Positions 1 through 8,676 of a stretch of 32,360 nt of DNA are shown piece after piece; the first letter of the stretch is position 1; each line of letters begins with the position of its first letter. Source of the DNA: Phormidium sp. FACHB-1136. Lineage in GTDB: Bacteria; Cyanobacteriota; Cyanobacteriia; Phormidesmidales; Phormidesmidaceae. Location: the NCBI RefSeq assembly GCF_014697375.1, contig NZ_JACJRS010000063.1:1-32360 (forward strand). Reading direction: 5' to 3'. Position numbers and translations under genes: made by a program. The notes below the pieces were generated by a model that was given only the letters and a program-made list of their open reading frames with translations, had not been told where the DNA came from and ran no database searches.

Positions 1-114
1 CACAAATTGACGGCCACAGTCCCGGCACTTGTAATTTTGCTTCCCGCGATGGCTGGTGCCGTTCTTGGAGATATCGTGAGACCCACAGGTCGGACAGGTC
101 ATCTCGATGGCCAT
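1..114 (-). CDS. IS1-family transposase, N-terminal fragment
   Basis: This is the first 38 codons of an InsA-type DNA-binding domain, cut off by the window edge. The visible residues begin MAIEMTCPTC and contain two CxxC pairs, CPTC at 7-10 and CRDC at 30-33, followed by GRQF. This is the zinc-finger signature of cyanobacterial IS1 transposases, which act as DDE transposases. The ATG at 114-112 follows a GGGAG-like ribosome site about ten bases upstream. The gene runs in the same direction as the transposase fragment at the far right edge, but the two fragments cover different parts of the protein and cannot be compared. Confidence 0.85.
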   Translation of the reverse strand, partial: MAIEMTCPTCGSHDISKNGTSHRGKQNYKCRDCGRQFV

Positions 115-166
115 GCGTTTGTCTCCCTGATTATCGTGGTGGCGTAGCCTGATTTTCCTCTGTCCC

Positions 167-180
167 GTGCATTAATGCAC
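167..180. repeat. 14-bp perfect palindrome near IS1 end
   Basis: The sequence gtgcattaatgcac is its own reverse complement and lies four bases inside the inferred end of the IS1-type element. It may be part of the terminal sequence recognised by the transposase or an operator in the transposase promoter. Only the palindrome itself is seen directly. Confidence 0.6.
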
Positions 181-398
181 TACCTAACAGATGACCCCAT
201 AGTGACAGGCACAAACAAGCGAATTCGTTTGGCGTCATAGCCATAGGTTTGAATTAGTTCAAGAAATGTTTCTGCCTGTACTTTCTCTTCAGGATTTGCA
301 TAGTTTCTTTTCTTTCCCTGATGAACATAAGTAATGTATTTTTGTTCATCATCAAGTTTAATTAAACCTTTTGCAATTCCTTGTGAAATAAGAGACAT
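180..398 (-). pseudogene. HsdR-N-like restriction protein, 5' fragment truncated by IS1
   Basis: The 72 residues start MSLISQGIAKGLIKLDDEQK and include NPEEKVQAETFLELI and IRLFVPVTMGSS. This matches the opening of cyanobacterial proteins with a type I restriction enzyme HsdR N-terminal (PD-(D/E)XK-type) domain, recognised from family memory. The match stops right after VTMGSS, before the acidic catalytic residues that normally follow. The last two codons and the TAG come from the adjoining IS1 end. The fragment therefore cannot make an active nuclease. It is AT-rich compared with the rest of the window, which fits an accessory gene. The start is the ATG at 398-396, after a GGA-rich leader. 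Confidence 0.65.
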
Positions 399-600
399 TC
401 TTTCTTTTCCAGTTCTCGTAGCTATTAGCTTCTATGGACAAGAGGCTAAGAACCAGTATAAATACTCGATCCCCTAGATGTCCTGCAACTTAAGATTTCT
501 CTTAACATTGCTGGAATCCTCCCCATACAACAATCTCAGGCTCTAATCAAAACTAGCGTTACCGTCCCCCCGGCGTAGGGTTGGGCGGAATCGGTTTTAT
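399..600. other. AT-rich intergenic region, no gene seen
   Basis: The stretch lies between the truncated HsdR-like gene and the 3' end of the 5'-nucleotidase gene. It has no long open frame, no tRNA-like fold and no clear terminator. It should hold the promoter of the broken gene, but no convincing promoter boxes were found. Confidence 0.5.
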
Positions 601-2502
601 TTAACGAGCCTTAATGCCCCGGACTTCCCTAGCATGGTCATCTTTCACCAGCATGGAAAGACCATCTGCATTTTTGGTGGGCAGGTTGACTAGGTAATCC
701 ATAATCGCTTGCCATTCTTTAATTTCGCGGCTGGCGGCATTGATGGCGGCGAGGTCGGCACCAAGGTGGGTGGTGGCGGGGAGAACGTAGGGGCTGGTGG
801 ATTCCCTGGGGTCAACGATGGCCTCGTCTTTGCGGGTGAGGGGGCTACCATCGGCCTGTTTGGGCTGGAGGGGCAACGCGCCTTTAGTCAGTTGGGGAAT
901 GTACACCAGAATGGAGCCGATGTACAAACTGGTGGCAAAGCTGTAGAGGGTGGGGGCAGCGAGGTCGAGGGGGGTGTAGCCGTCGTCCAGGTTGCCCAGT
1001 TCTAGGGCGGTAACTTGGTCAAAGCGGGGGCGGCTAGGGTCGTAGTAGAACCGCAGGCCGGAGGTTCTGGGGTAGTATTCGCCGGGATGGTTGGGATCGT
1101 CGATGAGCAGAAACTCCAGGATGTTCTTGATCTCCGCCGCCGTGAAATAGCCCTTCACCATGGCACTGCCAGCGGTGGGATCCACAATGCCGTTGCCGAG
1201 GGGAGCCAGGGTAAAGATGTCGTACACCGTTTGCACCCCGGTGTTGCCCTTGGTTAGCCCAGCCCGAATGGCCCCGTTGGCGGTGAAGGCGATTTGGCTG
1301 TTGGTAGCAAGGCGTAGGGCATCTGTCACCACGTTGGCCAGGGGCGTGCCGGATTCAATATCCCCGTAGTCCATGGGCCAGTCTTCGGTGATCATCACCA
1401 GGGGTTGGCTGGTGGCATAGCCACGGGGGGCAAAGGTGATCTCCCCCGACTGTCGCAGGAAGCGTTCCACCTGGGCCTGAATGGCGGCATCGCCCTGAAT
1501 TTGGTCATCCACCGGAATCAGCCGATAGGACTCCACCGTCACTCGGCCCTCCTCTAGGCTCAGCACCAGTTCGCCCAGGTGTTCGCCATACTTGCCCGCC
1601 TGCACCACGGGGCGATGATCCACCAAAAGCGGCTCCCGTAGTTCGCTGTGGGTATGGCCACCAATCACCAAATCGAGTTCAGGAATGGCCTCCAGCAGGT
1701 TCAGGTCTTCCCCCTGGAAAGACCCATCCGGGCGCTTCACCACGCCCCCATGGCTAAGGGCAATCACCACATCCACCTTGTCCTGCCGCTTCAGCCGTTG
1801 CGCCGCCGCCCTGGCCGTTTCAATCGGGTCGCCAAAGGTCACGGCACCCACATCCGCCGCGTACTTAAAGGCGTCGTAGCCAATGATGCCCACTAGGCCA
1901 AACCGCAGCCCACCCCGCTCAATGATCCGGTAGGGCTGAAGCACCCCCCGCTGGGTCAGGTCTTGCAGGTCAGCCAAGCGTTCCGAGTCGGCACTGACAT
2001 CGCTATTCGTCACCACAATGGCCGGAATCTCGCCCGCATCCGCCGCCCGCTGAATGGCCTGCCCCAAGCCATCTGGCCCCAGGTCAAACTCGTGGTTGCC
2101 CAAGGTGGTGGCGTCGTAGCCCATAGCGGCCATCAGTTGCAGTTCTGCCCCCAGTTCTCGGCAGGCAGCGGCTACAGCGGTACCCATGCTAAAGTCCCCG
2201 GCATCCAGCACCAAAACAGGGCCAAGCTGCCCGAGTTCGGCCTTGCGCTGGGCAATCAACGCCCCCAGGCGAGCATAGCCGCCCTTGGTTTGGTCGTCGC
2301 CCAACTGTAGCGGCGTGTAGTCTTGCAGCGGCCCCACCCCCACCACGTTGGAGTGCATGTCGTTGGTGTGGAGGATGGAGAACATTCGCTTGCCGGGGGT
2401 AGCCGCGAGGGCGTCTAGAGCGTGGGAAGACAACATGACAGCAGGGGCGACAGCCAGAGAGGTTTTCAAGAAAGTGCGGCGATTGAGAGCAGGACTTTGC
2501 AT
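601..2502 (-). CDS. Tat-exported 5'-nucleotidase / UshA-type metallophosphatase
   Basis: The 633-residue protein opens with a twin-arginine signal (NRRTFLK at 7-13, then a hydrophobic stretch to AxA near 34), so export in folded form is predicted. The calcineurin-like metallophosphatase motifs are complete: HTNDMH (D48, H50), DAGD (D103), GNHEFD (N136, H137), SHGG (H251) and GGHTH (H283, H285). The C-terminal half matches the 5'-nucleotidase substrate-binding domain. The family removes phosphate from extracellular nucleotides and can hydrolyse UDP-sugars or 2',3'-cyclic nucleotides, and the exact substrate cannot be read here. The likely role is nucleotide or phosphate scavenging in the periplasm. 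It lies 161 bp downstream of the adenylate cyclase gene on the same strand. Confidence 0.9.
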   Translation of the reverse strand: MQSPALNRRTFLKTSLAVAPAVMLSSHALDALAATPGKRMFSILHTNDMHSNVVGVGPLQDYTPLQLGDDQTKGGYARLGALIAQRKAELGQLGPVLVLDAGDFSMGTAVAAACRELGAELQLMAAMGYDATTLGNHEFDLGPDGLGQAIQRAADAGEIPAIVVTNSDVSADSERLADLQDLTQRGVLQPYRIIERGGLRFGLVGIIGYDAFKYAADVGAVTFGDPIETARAAAQRLKRQDKVDVVIALSHGGVVKRPDGSFQGEDLNLLEAIPELDLVIGGHTHSELREPLLVDHRPVVQAGKYGEHLGELVLSLEEGRVTVESYRLIPVDDQIQGDAAIQAQVERFLRQSGEITFAPRGYATSQPLVMITEDWPMDYGDIESGTPLANVVTDALRLATNSQIAFTANGAIRAGLTKGNTGVQTVYDIFTLAPLGNGIVDPTAGSAMVKGYFTAAEIKNILEFLLIDDPNHPGEYYPRTSGLRFYYDPSRPRFDQVTALELGNLDDGYTPLDLAAPTLYSFATSLYIGSILVYIPQLTKGALPLQPKQADGSPLTRKDEAIVDPRESTSPYVLPATTHLGADLAAINAASREIKEWQAIMDYLVNLPTKNADGLSMLVKDDHAREVRGIKAR

Positions 2503-2663
2503 GGGTAGCCAGCCTCACAACTTCAGGTCGTAGGGATCAGGGCCAAAAAATTGTACACCGAGGCCCTCTGGCCACACTATTCAGAAAACGCTATTTCCAG
2601 GCATGGCACCGCCTGTTGGGGACAGCAACATTACCACGGCGGGGATGGTGGCGGTTCATTCCC

Positions 2664-3821
2664 TTAGCCCCCCGGCCTCAGATCTGGGTGGTCTACCGAA
2701 GGGAGAGAAGATTGGGAGGCCAGCCAGTAGGTGGCCATGGGGTCGCCGCTTTTGAGGGTGAGGTGGCCCCTGGGTTCGCAGATGAAGTCTTCCTTCAGTA
2801 GGGCATAGGTGGGATCGGAAATCTGAATTTTGCCTGCCTCGCCGCTGGATTCCATAAAACTGGCGATGTTGACGGTATCGCCCCAGAGGTCGTAGCTAAA
2901 TTTGCGAATGCCGATCACCCCGGCGACCAGACTGCCGGAATGGATCCCCACCCGCAATTGAAAGGGTTGGCCATCGGGACGGCGGAAGTCGCTAATGGTG
3001 GCCTGCATATCTAGGGCCATTTGGGCGATGGCCTGGGCATGGTCTAGCCGAGGGATGGGCACCCCCGCCGCCACCATGTAGGCATCGCCAATGGTTTTGA
3101 TTTTTTCCAGGCCGTAGCGGGTGGCCAGTTCATCAAAGCGGGAAAAGATGCGGTTGAGTTGGCGCACCAGGTCGCTGGGCGACATTTGGGCCGAGGCTCG
3201 GCTAAAGCCCACTAGGTCGGCAAATAGGATGGTGACGCCGTCAAAATAGTCAGCAATCGCTTTCTGATTTTCCTTCAGCCGTTGGGCAATTTGGAAGGGC
3301 AGCACATTGGCCAGCAGTTCCTCCGAGCGTTGGCGTTGGTAGCGCAGTTCAGCCTCCACGGTTTGCCGTTCCCGAATTTCTTGCTGGAGCAGTTGGTTTT
3401 GGTGTTCAAGCTGGTGCTGCTGCCGTCGTAGGTTGATTTGGTGCTTCACCCGTAGCAACACTTCGTACACCTTAAAGGGTTTGACGATGTAGTCGGCGGC
3501 TCCGAGGCCAAAGGCCCGTTCCTTTTCGGCTTCGGCATCGCGGGCGGTGAGAAAAATAATCGGAATGCTCTGGGTATGGGGATCGGCCTTGAGTTGCTCA
3601 CACACCTCAAACCCGTCCATGGCGGGCATAGTGATATCCAGCAACATTAAATCCGGCGGGCGAGCAGCAACGGCCTGGATCGCCATGGATCCGCTAATGG
3701 CCTTGCGACAGTGGTATCCCCGGCCCTCCAAGATGGTAGACAACACCCGCAAATTGTCGGGGATATCATCTACCAATAGAATATCCACATCCTCGGTCGC
3801 GAGGGCATCGGTGGTGATCAT
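2664..3821 (-). CDS. Response regulator with class III adenylate cyclase domain
   Basis: Residues 12-130 form a REC domain with acidic pair DD at 18-19, phosphoacceptor D62 in LLDITMP and the conserved K of VKPF near 114. A coiled-coil-prone Gln/Glu-rich linker covers about 130-180. Residues 190-350 are a class III nucleotide cyclase domain with metal-binding D202 (FADLVGFS) and D246 (IKTIGDAYM). The Lys in EKIKTIGD and D311 in YDLWGD are the adenine-selecting pair, so ATP rather than GTP is the expected substrate. N318 of the transition-state pair is present, but the usual Arg four residues on is Phe322. The gene lies 113 bp downstream of the hybrid kinase, its likely phosphodonor partner. 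Activity is uncertain because of Phe322. Confidence 0.88.
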   Translation of the reverse strand: MITTDALATEDVDILLVDDIPDNLRVLSTILEGRGYHCRKAISGSMAIQAVAARPPDLMLLDITMPAMDGFEVCEQLKADPHTQSIPIIFLTARDAEAEKERAFGLGAADYIVKPFKVYEVLLRVKHQINLRRQQHQLEHQNQLLQQEIRERQTVEAELRYQRQRSEELLANVLPFQIAQRLKENQKAIADYFDGVTILFADLVGFSRASAQMSPSDLVRQLNRIFSRFDELATRYGLEKIKTIGDAYMVAAGVPIPRLDHAQAIAQMALDMQATISDFRRPDGQPFQLRVGIHSGSLVAGVIGIRKFSYDLWGDTVNIASFMESSGEAGKIQISDPTYALLKEDFICEPRGHLTLKSGDPMATYWLASQSSLPSVDHPDLRPGG

Positions 3822-3934
3822 ACGGTCTACAGAGAATGAACGAGGATCAAAACTGCTGCCCCGAAGGGAACGTTCCAGCGGGGCAGGTAGGGGGAATTAC
3901 CAGGCTTGGGGGATGAAGGGTTAGGGCTGGGGCG

Positions 3935-6900
3935 CTAGGCGGTGGGCACGGCAGTTAAGTCTAGGATGATGTCTAAGCGAAAATCATCAACTAACTGGGC
4001 TAACTGATCCGCAAGGACGTGCTGCTGGGGAGGCAGGGCGGCGATCAATTCCTGCACCCGACGATCATCGGCGGCTTGGGCGGCCTGACGCAGTTGGGTC
4101 AGCCAGTCGGCGGGTAGATGCTCAAAGTCCGCCGGAATGAGGGGACGATTTCTCAGGGACATCGACTCCCGTTTCAAGTCTAGCGCTGGCTGTACCTCGG
4201 CGTGTTGGTAAGCCAGGTTTAGCCAGCGCCCAATGTGCTGTAGCAGCACCTCCCGCTGGATGGGCTTGGGCAATACTTCGTCGCAGCCCGCCGCCAAGCA
4301 GTCCGCCTTTTGTTCCTCAAACACACTGGCCGTAACCGCCACAATGACTGGATCGGGTGGGTTCTGTCCCTTCAGGCCAGGTTCTTGCCCTGCACCGGGG
4401 GAAGGGCTCCTAGGATCCGCTTGCCGAATCCGTCGCGCCACCTCGTAGCCATCCATCACGGGCATCCGCATGTCTAAGCAGATCAGGTGGGGGTGCCAGT
4501 TGGCCCACAGGTCGAGGGCTTCTAGGCCGTTGCTGGCTTCGCAGACCTCAAACCCCGCCGACTCTAGCCAGTGGCGCATCAACAGCCGACTTTCCACTCC
4601 ATCATCCACCACTAAAATCCGCTGGCCCATGAACTGATCCCCTAGGCGCAGGATGGGGAAGTAGGCCGAATCCTCCGTGGGTGCGGGATTCGGGGGGGCG
4701 GTGTCGAGGGTGGTGAGGCCCACGGGTAGGCTGATGGTAAAGGTCGATCCGACGCCCGGTGTACTCTCGACTCGAATGTCGCCCCCCATCAGCTTGGCAA
4801 AGTTGTAGCTGAGGGATAGCCCTAGGCCCGTGCCCTCCGCTGTCCGACGCCCTGACTGGGTTTGCTCAAAGGGCTGGAAGAGCTTTGGGAGTTCCTCTGG
4901 GGCCATGCCCACCCCGGTATCCTGCACGTCGATCACCAGACGATGGGACTTGGCGATCTCCGTATCCGCCACGATGGCTGGGCTGGGTTCTAGGCGAGAT
5001 CGCACCACCACACTGCCCTGGGCCGTAAATTTAATGGCATTGCCCACCAGGTTGATCAAAATTTGCCGGAGCTTACCCGCATCGGCCCACAGTTGCTGGA
5101 CGGTGGGCGTAGCCTGGGCTGTCCCTGACGGCCAATAATCGGAGGGCGGCACCAAGAGGTAAAGACCCTTGTCCTCAGCTTTAATTTGCAGCATATCCTT
5201 CACCCCCTGCAACAGGTGTTGGAGGTCGAAGGATTCTTCCTCCAGAGTGACCTTGTTGGCCTCGATTTTGGCAAGGGACAACACATCGTTAATTAACCCC
5301 AAGAGGTGATTGCCGCTGCGGTTCACAATGCCGATGAGACGACGATGATCGACGCTCAGGGTGGGGTCATCGTTCAAAATTTGGGTAAAGCCCAGGATAG
5401 CGTTGAGGGGGGTGCGGAGTTCGTGGCTCATGCTGGCCAAAAATTCGCCCTTGGCTTGGCTGGCGGCATCGGCGGCTCGCTTGGCCAGGGCGAGATCCTG
5501 GGCCTGCTGCTGCGTTTGTCGCAACAAGTCGGCCTGTTGCACCGCTGTTCCCAGTTGGTTGCCCACCTGGAGTAAGAGCTTAACCTCGTGACGCGTCCAC
5601 AGGCGGGGTTCGTAGTGTTGGTAAATGCCCAACAGCCCCCACAGTTGCCCCCCGGCAAAAATCGGCACGATAATATAGGCGCGCACCTGCCACCGTTCCA
5701 GAAAACCCAGATAGCAGGGACTAAAGCCCCGGGTGTAGATATCGTTGACGCAGTGGAAGGTGCGGTTGCTGCGATAGGTTTCGGCCTGGGTCTCTTTTAG
5801 GTAGGTATCCTCCAGCAGGAGATAGCTGTCCTCTAGGGGATGGCTTTGTAGGTGCCGTGCGCCGCAGTTGTCCTCCTCCACCAGTTGGTTGCCGCTGGGA
5901 TCTCGGATTAGGGTGGACTGGGCCAGGGGGTCGGTGAGGGACTCCGCCACCACCGTGCCGCTCCAGTCGGGGTTGAACTGATAAATCCATACTCGGTCGC
6001 AGCCCATCGACCCCTGAAGGGACTGGGTGGTAGCGCTGAAAATCGTTTCCAGCTCTAGGGTTTGGCGCATTTGCTGGACAATTCGGGTGGTGGCCTTTTC
6101 CCGGTTAGCAATGGCCCGCACCGCCACCTCCGCCTGCTTTTGGATGGTGATATCGCTGAAGGTGCAGACGACCTGCTCCACGGCCCCCGTGGAGTCCAAT
6201 TGGGGATCTACATTCACCAGCAGCCAGCACGGCGAGTCCTCATGCCGACAACTGACCCCAATCACCACATCATGGCAGGGAACTTTGTGGGCAATGGCCA
6301 TCTGGACGGGCAATTCATGGGGGGCAAAGTAGCGGCCATCCTCCCGCAGCAGCGGGGCCGACTGCCCAAACACCAGGGGGGCAGTTGGCTGATCCGGCAG
6401 GTGCAGTAGCCGTCGGGCGGCTTGGTTGGCAATCAGGATCTCCGCCTCGGCATTCAGCATCAACACCCCCACCCCCATGTCCCGAATGAGGGTACGGAAG
6501 CGCTGTTCGCTCTCACCCAAAGCCGCCGCCCGCAACCGCTGCTGCTGAAGCCGCTGATCAATCCAGGCCACCAGTAACGCCAACCACAGCATTAACCCTG
6601 CCCCCAACCCCACCGCCAGGGCCAGCCAGCGCACCTCCACCTGGTGCAACGGGGCCACCCCGAAGGGCTGATTCGGATCGGGCAAAAACTGAGCCGCCGC
6701 CATGCCCGTATAGTGTAGTCCCCCAATGGCCCCTGCCAGCATCACCACGGCCCATCGCCGTCTGTTGGAAGTCGCCGCTGGGTCTACGGTCGCAGGGTGG
6801 TCTGAGGGTAGGTGTCCCCCCCCCCCTCGCCCCCAAGTCAACGCCACCGCCGAGGCCACCACCGCAATGCCCACAGAAACCACCACTAGGGGCCAGCGAT

Positions 6901-7333
6901 AGGTCAGTTGAGCAGGCATCTTCATCGCGGCCATGCCCGTGTAGTGCATCCAGGCAATGGCCCCGCCCATCAGGGTGCCCCCAGCCCCCAGGGTGAGGCG
7001 CTGGGCCTGGGGACGCTCCACCAGCCACAGAGCCGCTGCGGCTGCTATCACGCCGTAGACTAAGGATAGCCCGGTCATAAAGGGGTCGTAGTGGATCACA
7101 ATCGGCATTTCTAAGGCCAGCATGGCCACAAAGTGGGTAGCCCAAATGCCCACTCCCATGGCCAATCCACCCCCCGCCAGCCACAGCCAGCGCAGCGTTC
7201 CCACCGCTGTCGCCACCTGCCGCCCTAGATTCAGGGTGGTGTAGGCCGTTAGGGTGGCCATGCCTAACGACAAGCCCACTAACCCCAGGTTGTACTGCCC
7301 TAGGATGACCCCACTGGCCGCGAACTCCACCAT
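3935..7333 (-). CDS. Hybrid sensor kinase: MHYT-PAS-GAF-HisKA-HATPase-REC
   Basis: This 1132-residue membrane kinase begins with an MHYT sensor, about seven helices to residue 258, with metal-ligand motifs THFVAM (H67), MHYTGM (H130) and LHYTGM (H207). The family is thought to bind copper and sense a diatomic gas. A PAS domain (~275-400) and a phytochrome-like GAF domain (~425-600) follow. The kinase core has H637 in SHELRTP, the N box [10 protein letters not shown], and G boxes DTGVGM and GTGLGLSLS (to ~870). A REC domain (~903-1035) carries D954 and the KP motif near 1024. The last ~80 residues are a helical tail common in cyanobacterial hybrids, without an obvious Hpt histidine. The GAF keeps a Cys (C540 in SPCY), but DTYL stands where DXCF would be. 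An 11-base C run encodes the linker near residues 169-172. Confidence 0.9.
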   Translation of the reverse strand: MVEFAASGVILGQYNLGLVGLSLGMATLTAYTTLNLGRQVATAVGTLRWLWLAGGGLAMGVGIWATHFVAMLALEMPIVIHYDPFMTGLSLVYGVIAAAAALWLVERPQAQRLTLGAGGTLMGGAIAWMHYTGMAAMKMPAQLTYRWPLVVVSVGIAVVASAVALTWGRGGGGHLPSDHPATVDPAATSNRRRWAVVMLAGAIGGLHYTGMAAAQFLPDPNQPFGVAPLHQVEVRWLALAVGLGAGLMLWLALLVAWIDQRLQQQRLRAAALGESEQRFRTLIRDMGVGVLMLNAEAEILIANQAARRLLHLPDQPTAPLVFGQSAPLLREDGRYFAPHELPVQMAIAHKVPCHDVVIGVSCRHEDSPCWLLVNVDPQLDSTGAVEQVVCTFSDITIQKQAEVAVRAIANREKATTRIVQQMRQTLELETIFSATTQSLQGSMGCDRVWIYQFNPDWSGTVVAESLTDPLAQSTLIRDPSGNQLVEEDNCGARHLQSHPLEDSYLLLEDTYLKETQAETYRSNRTFHCVNDIYTRGFSPCYLGFLERWQVRAYIIVPIFAGGQLWGLLGIYQHYEPRLWTRHEVKLLLQVGNQLGTAVQQADLLRQTQQQAQDLALAKRAADAASQAKGEFLASMSHELRTPLNAILGFTQILNDDPTLSVDHRRLIGIVNRSGNHLLGLINDVLSLAKIEANKVTLEEESFDLQHLLQGVKDMLQIKAEDKGLYLLVPPSDYWPSGTAQATPTVQQLWADAGKLRQILINLVGNAIKFTAQGSVVVRSRLEPSPAIVADTEIAKSHRLVIDVQDTGVGMAPEELPKLFQPFEQTQSGRRTAEGTGLGLSLSYNFAKLMGGDIRVESTPGVGSTFTISLPVGLTTLDTAPPNPAPTEDSAYFPILRLGDQFMGQRILVVDDGVESRLLMRHWLESAGFEVCEASNGLEALDLWANWHPHLICLDMRMPVMDGYEVARRIRQADPRSPSPGAGQEPGLKGQNPPDPVIVAVTASVFEEQKADCLAAGCDEVLPKPIQREVLLQHIGRWLNLAYQHAEVQPALDLKRESMSLRNRPLIPADFEHLPADWLTQLRQAAQAADDRRVQELIAALPPQQHVLADQLAQLVDDFRLDIILDLTAVPTA
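6816..6826. repeat. C(11)/G(11) homopolymer inside the hybrid kinase gene
   Basis: Eleven consecutive C on the plus strand give eleven G in the coding strand. They encode most of a Gly4 run between membrane helices of the MHYT domain. It is the longest single-base run I saw in the window. Gain or loss of one base would end translation before the kinase domains. Confidence 0.9.
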
Positions 7334-7502
7334 GGCATTGACTCCTAACGATTCTGCAACCTAATAAGCCCATCGACACCATGACCCATGCTGGAGGGGA
7401 AGGGTTACGGTATCAATAGATACGATTTTAAAGGCTATAACAACCATGACATACACCCGCTGTATACAACTGTAACCAGCGAGATCCGTATGAATCGTTG
7501 AC

Positions 7503-7547
7503 AATGCTGGGGAAAAGGTCAGAAAAAATGCCGGGGAAAAGGTCAGA
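7503..7547. repeat. Direct repeat of 21 bp, two copies, 24-bp period
   Basis: The unit aatgctggggaaaaggtcag recurs as aatgccggggaaaaggtcag, with one mismatch. The copies lie between the divided ends of the kinase and permease genes, about 170 bp upstream of the kinase start. They could be paired sites for a regulator of the kinase gene or a simple local duplication. Confidence 0.7.
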
Positions 7548-7576
7548 TCAATCATCGGCGAGCCGTTGATATTACG

Positions 7577-7614
7577 TAGACCTCACGACGACATCGCTTA
7601 GACCTCACGACGAC
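7577..7614. repeat. Direct repeat of 16 bp spanning the permease stop codon
   Basis: The unit tagacctcacgacgac occurs at 7577-7592 and 7599-7614. The second copy includes the last codons (Ser-Ser) and the TGA stop of the AI-2E permease gene, so the first looks like a 22-bp tandem duplication of the gene's 3' end. Confidence 0.8.
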
Positions 7615-8672
7615 TTGCCGCGCATGGCATCAATTTCGAGCCAGGTGATGATCACCCCCGCCACGGGCACCGCCAAAAACAGCCCCAGCACTCCGGCTAC
7701 GGTAGCTCCTACGATCAGCGCAAAAAACATCACCACTGGGTTGATATCGAGGGAATCTTTCATCACGTAGGGCAACAGCAGATTTTCCTGCACCTGTTGC
7801 AATGCTACACAGACCACCAGTGCCGTCAGCGAAACCCACACCCCCTGGGACAGCAGCAGCAGGGTGATGGTGCCCACGCCCAGGGTGGCCCCGATGCCGG
7901 GGATGAGATCCAGCAGCCCCGCCATCAGCCCCAGAAAGGCGGCATAGGGGATGCCCAGCAACAAAAAAATAAAAAAGGTGGACAGACCGAAGAAGAGGGA
8001 CAACACCAACAGCCCCCAAAAGAAGCCCAGCAAATTGTGCTGTACTACGGTGTTAAACCGTTCCTTGTGGCGAATGGGCAGATGCTTTAGCAACCACCAC
8101 CACACCTTGGCCCCATCCAGCATCATAAACAGTGTGACTACGGCTACTAAAATCGCCAGTACTAGGTTAGCTAGGGTGGCCTGGAGCAAGCCCAGTCCAG
8201 CCGTGAGCACCGACACCGCCTGACTTTGCAAATGGGGTTCCAACCCTTCGACCTGCACCGGAATATTCCAGGCTTGAAACAGGTTATCGAGATCGGCCAT
8301 CCAGGGTATCACCGAGGCCGATAGACCTTGCAGATTCGCCACCAACTGCTGCCCCTGGGAAATCACGACCGTGCCCAGGGTGAGGGACAGCCCCACCGCC
8401 ACCAAGAGCCCAGTCAGAAAAACGAGGATCGTGGCCAGCCCCCTAGGGAGCCAACGGCACAGCCAAGTGACGGGATGGCTGAGCAAAAACGCCAAAATCA
8501 TGGCCGTTACAAAGACCACGATCAACACCCGAAAGTAGGCCAAAAGCTGGATCATCGCCCAACCGCTGGCAAACAACAGCAAAAAGCGAATCAGCACACT
8601 GTTGTTCACCATGCTCCAAAGGCCGACCTCGGCAGGGGGGGAAGCCTCTTTCTGGGAATCCTCAAGTTTCAT
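7605..8672 (-). CDS. AI-2E family transporter (YdiK/TqsA-like permease)
   Basis: The 355-residue integral membrane protein has a hydrophobic N-terminal pair of helices (about 28-80), a soluble middle segment with a further membrane helix near 165-185, and a C-terminal block of four to five helices (about 210-345). The block includes the conserved GLLDLIPGIGATLG and a LPYVMKDSLDINPVV segment typical of the AI-2 exporter-like superfamily. Family members move small solutes or ions, or export autoinducer-2, and the cargo here is unknown. The gene starts 4 bp after the stop of the DUF2288 gene, so the two are probably one transcript. Confidence 0.9.
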   Translation of the reverse strand: MKLEDSQKEASPPAEVGLWSMVNNSVLIRFLLLFASGWAMIQLLAYFRVLIVVFVTAMILAFLLSHPVTWLCRWLPRGLATILVFLTGLLVAVGLSLTLGTVVISQGQQLVANLQGLSASVIPWMADLDNLFQAWNIPVQVEGLEPHLQSQAVSVLTAGLGLLQATLANLVLAILVAVVTLFMMLDGAKVWWWLLKHLPIRHKERFNTVVQHNLLGFFWGLLVLSLFFGLSTFFIFLLLGIPYAAFLGLMAGLLDLIPGIGATLGVGTITLLLLSQGVWVSLTALVVCVALQQVQENLLLPYVMKDSLDINPVVMFFALIVGATVAGVLGLFLAVPVAGVIITWLEIDAMRGKSS

Positions 8673-8676
8673 AGGG

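Larger units (their letters stand above)
1..184 (-). mobile_element. IS1-family element, 5' end (partial, runs off left edge)
   Basis: The transposase start lies inside this stretch. Read on the minus strand, the element probably begins with GGTAGTGC at 184-177, which resembles the GGTGATGC start of the E. coli IS1 left repeat. The outer boundary is inferred from that resemblance and from where the neighbouring HsdR-like reading frame loses its family sequence. The adjoining host bases are 185-193. No target duplication can be tested because the other end of this copy is outside the window. Confidence 0.7.

Noticed and set aside
601..3821. Nucleotidase as the dedicated degrader of cAMP made by the neighbouring cyclase
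   Set aside because: The nucleotidase has a Tat signal and acts outside the cytoplasm, and the family is not a typical 3',5'-cAMP phosphodiesterase. Adjacency alone is not enough.
6558..7382. 274-codon open frame overlapping the MHYT region of the kinase
   Set aside because: It is same-strand but out of frame, glycine- and arginine-rich, without domain motifs, and the MHYT protein in the other frame is clearly real.
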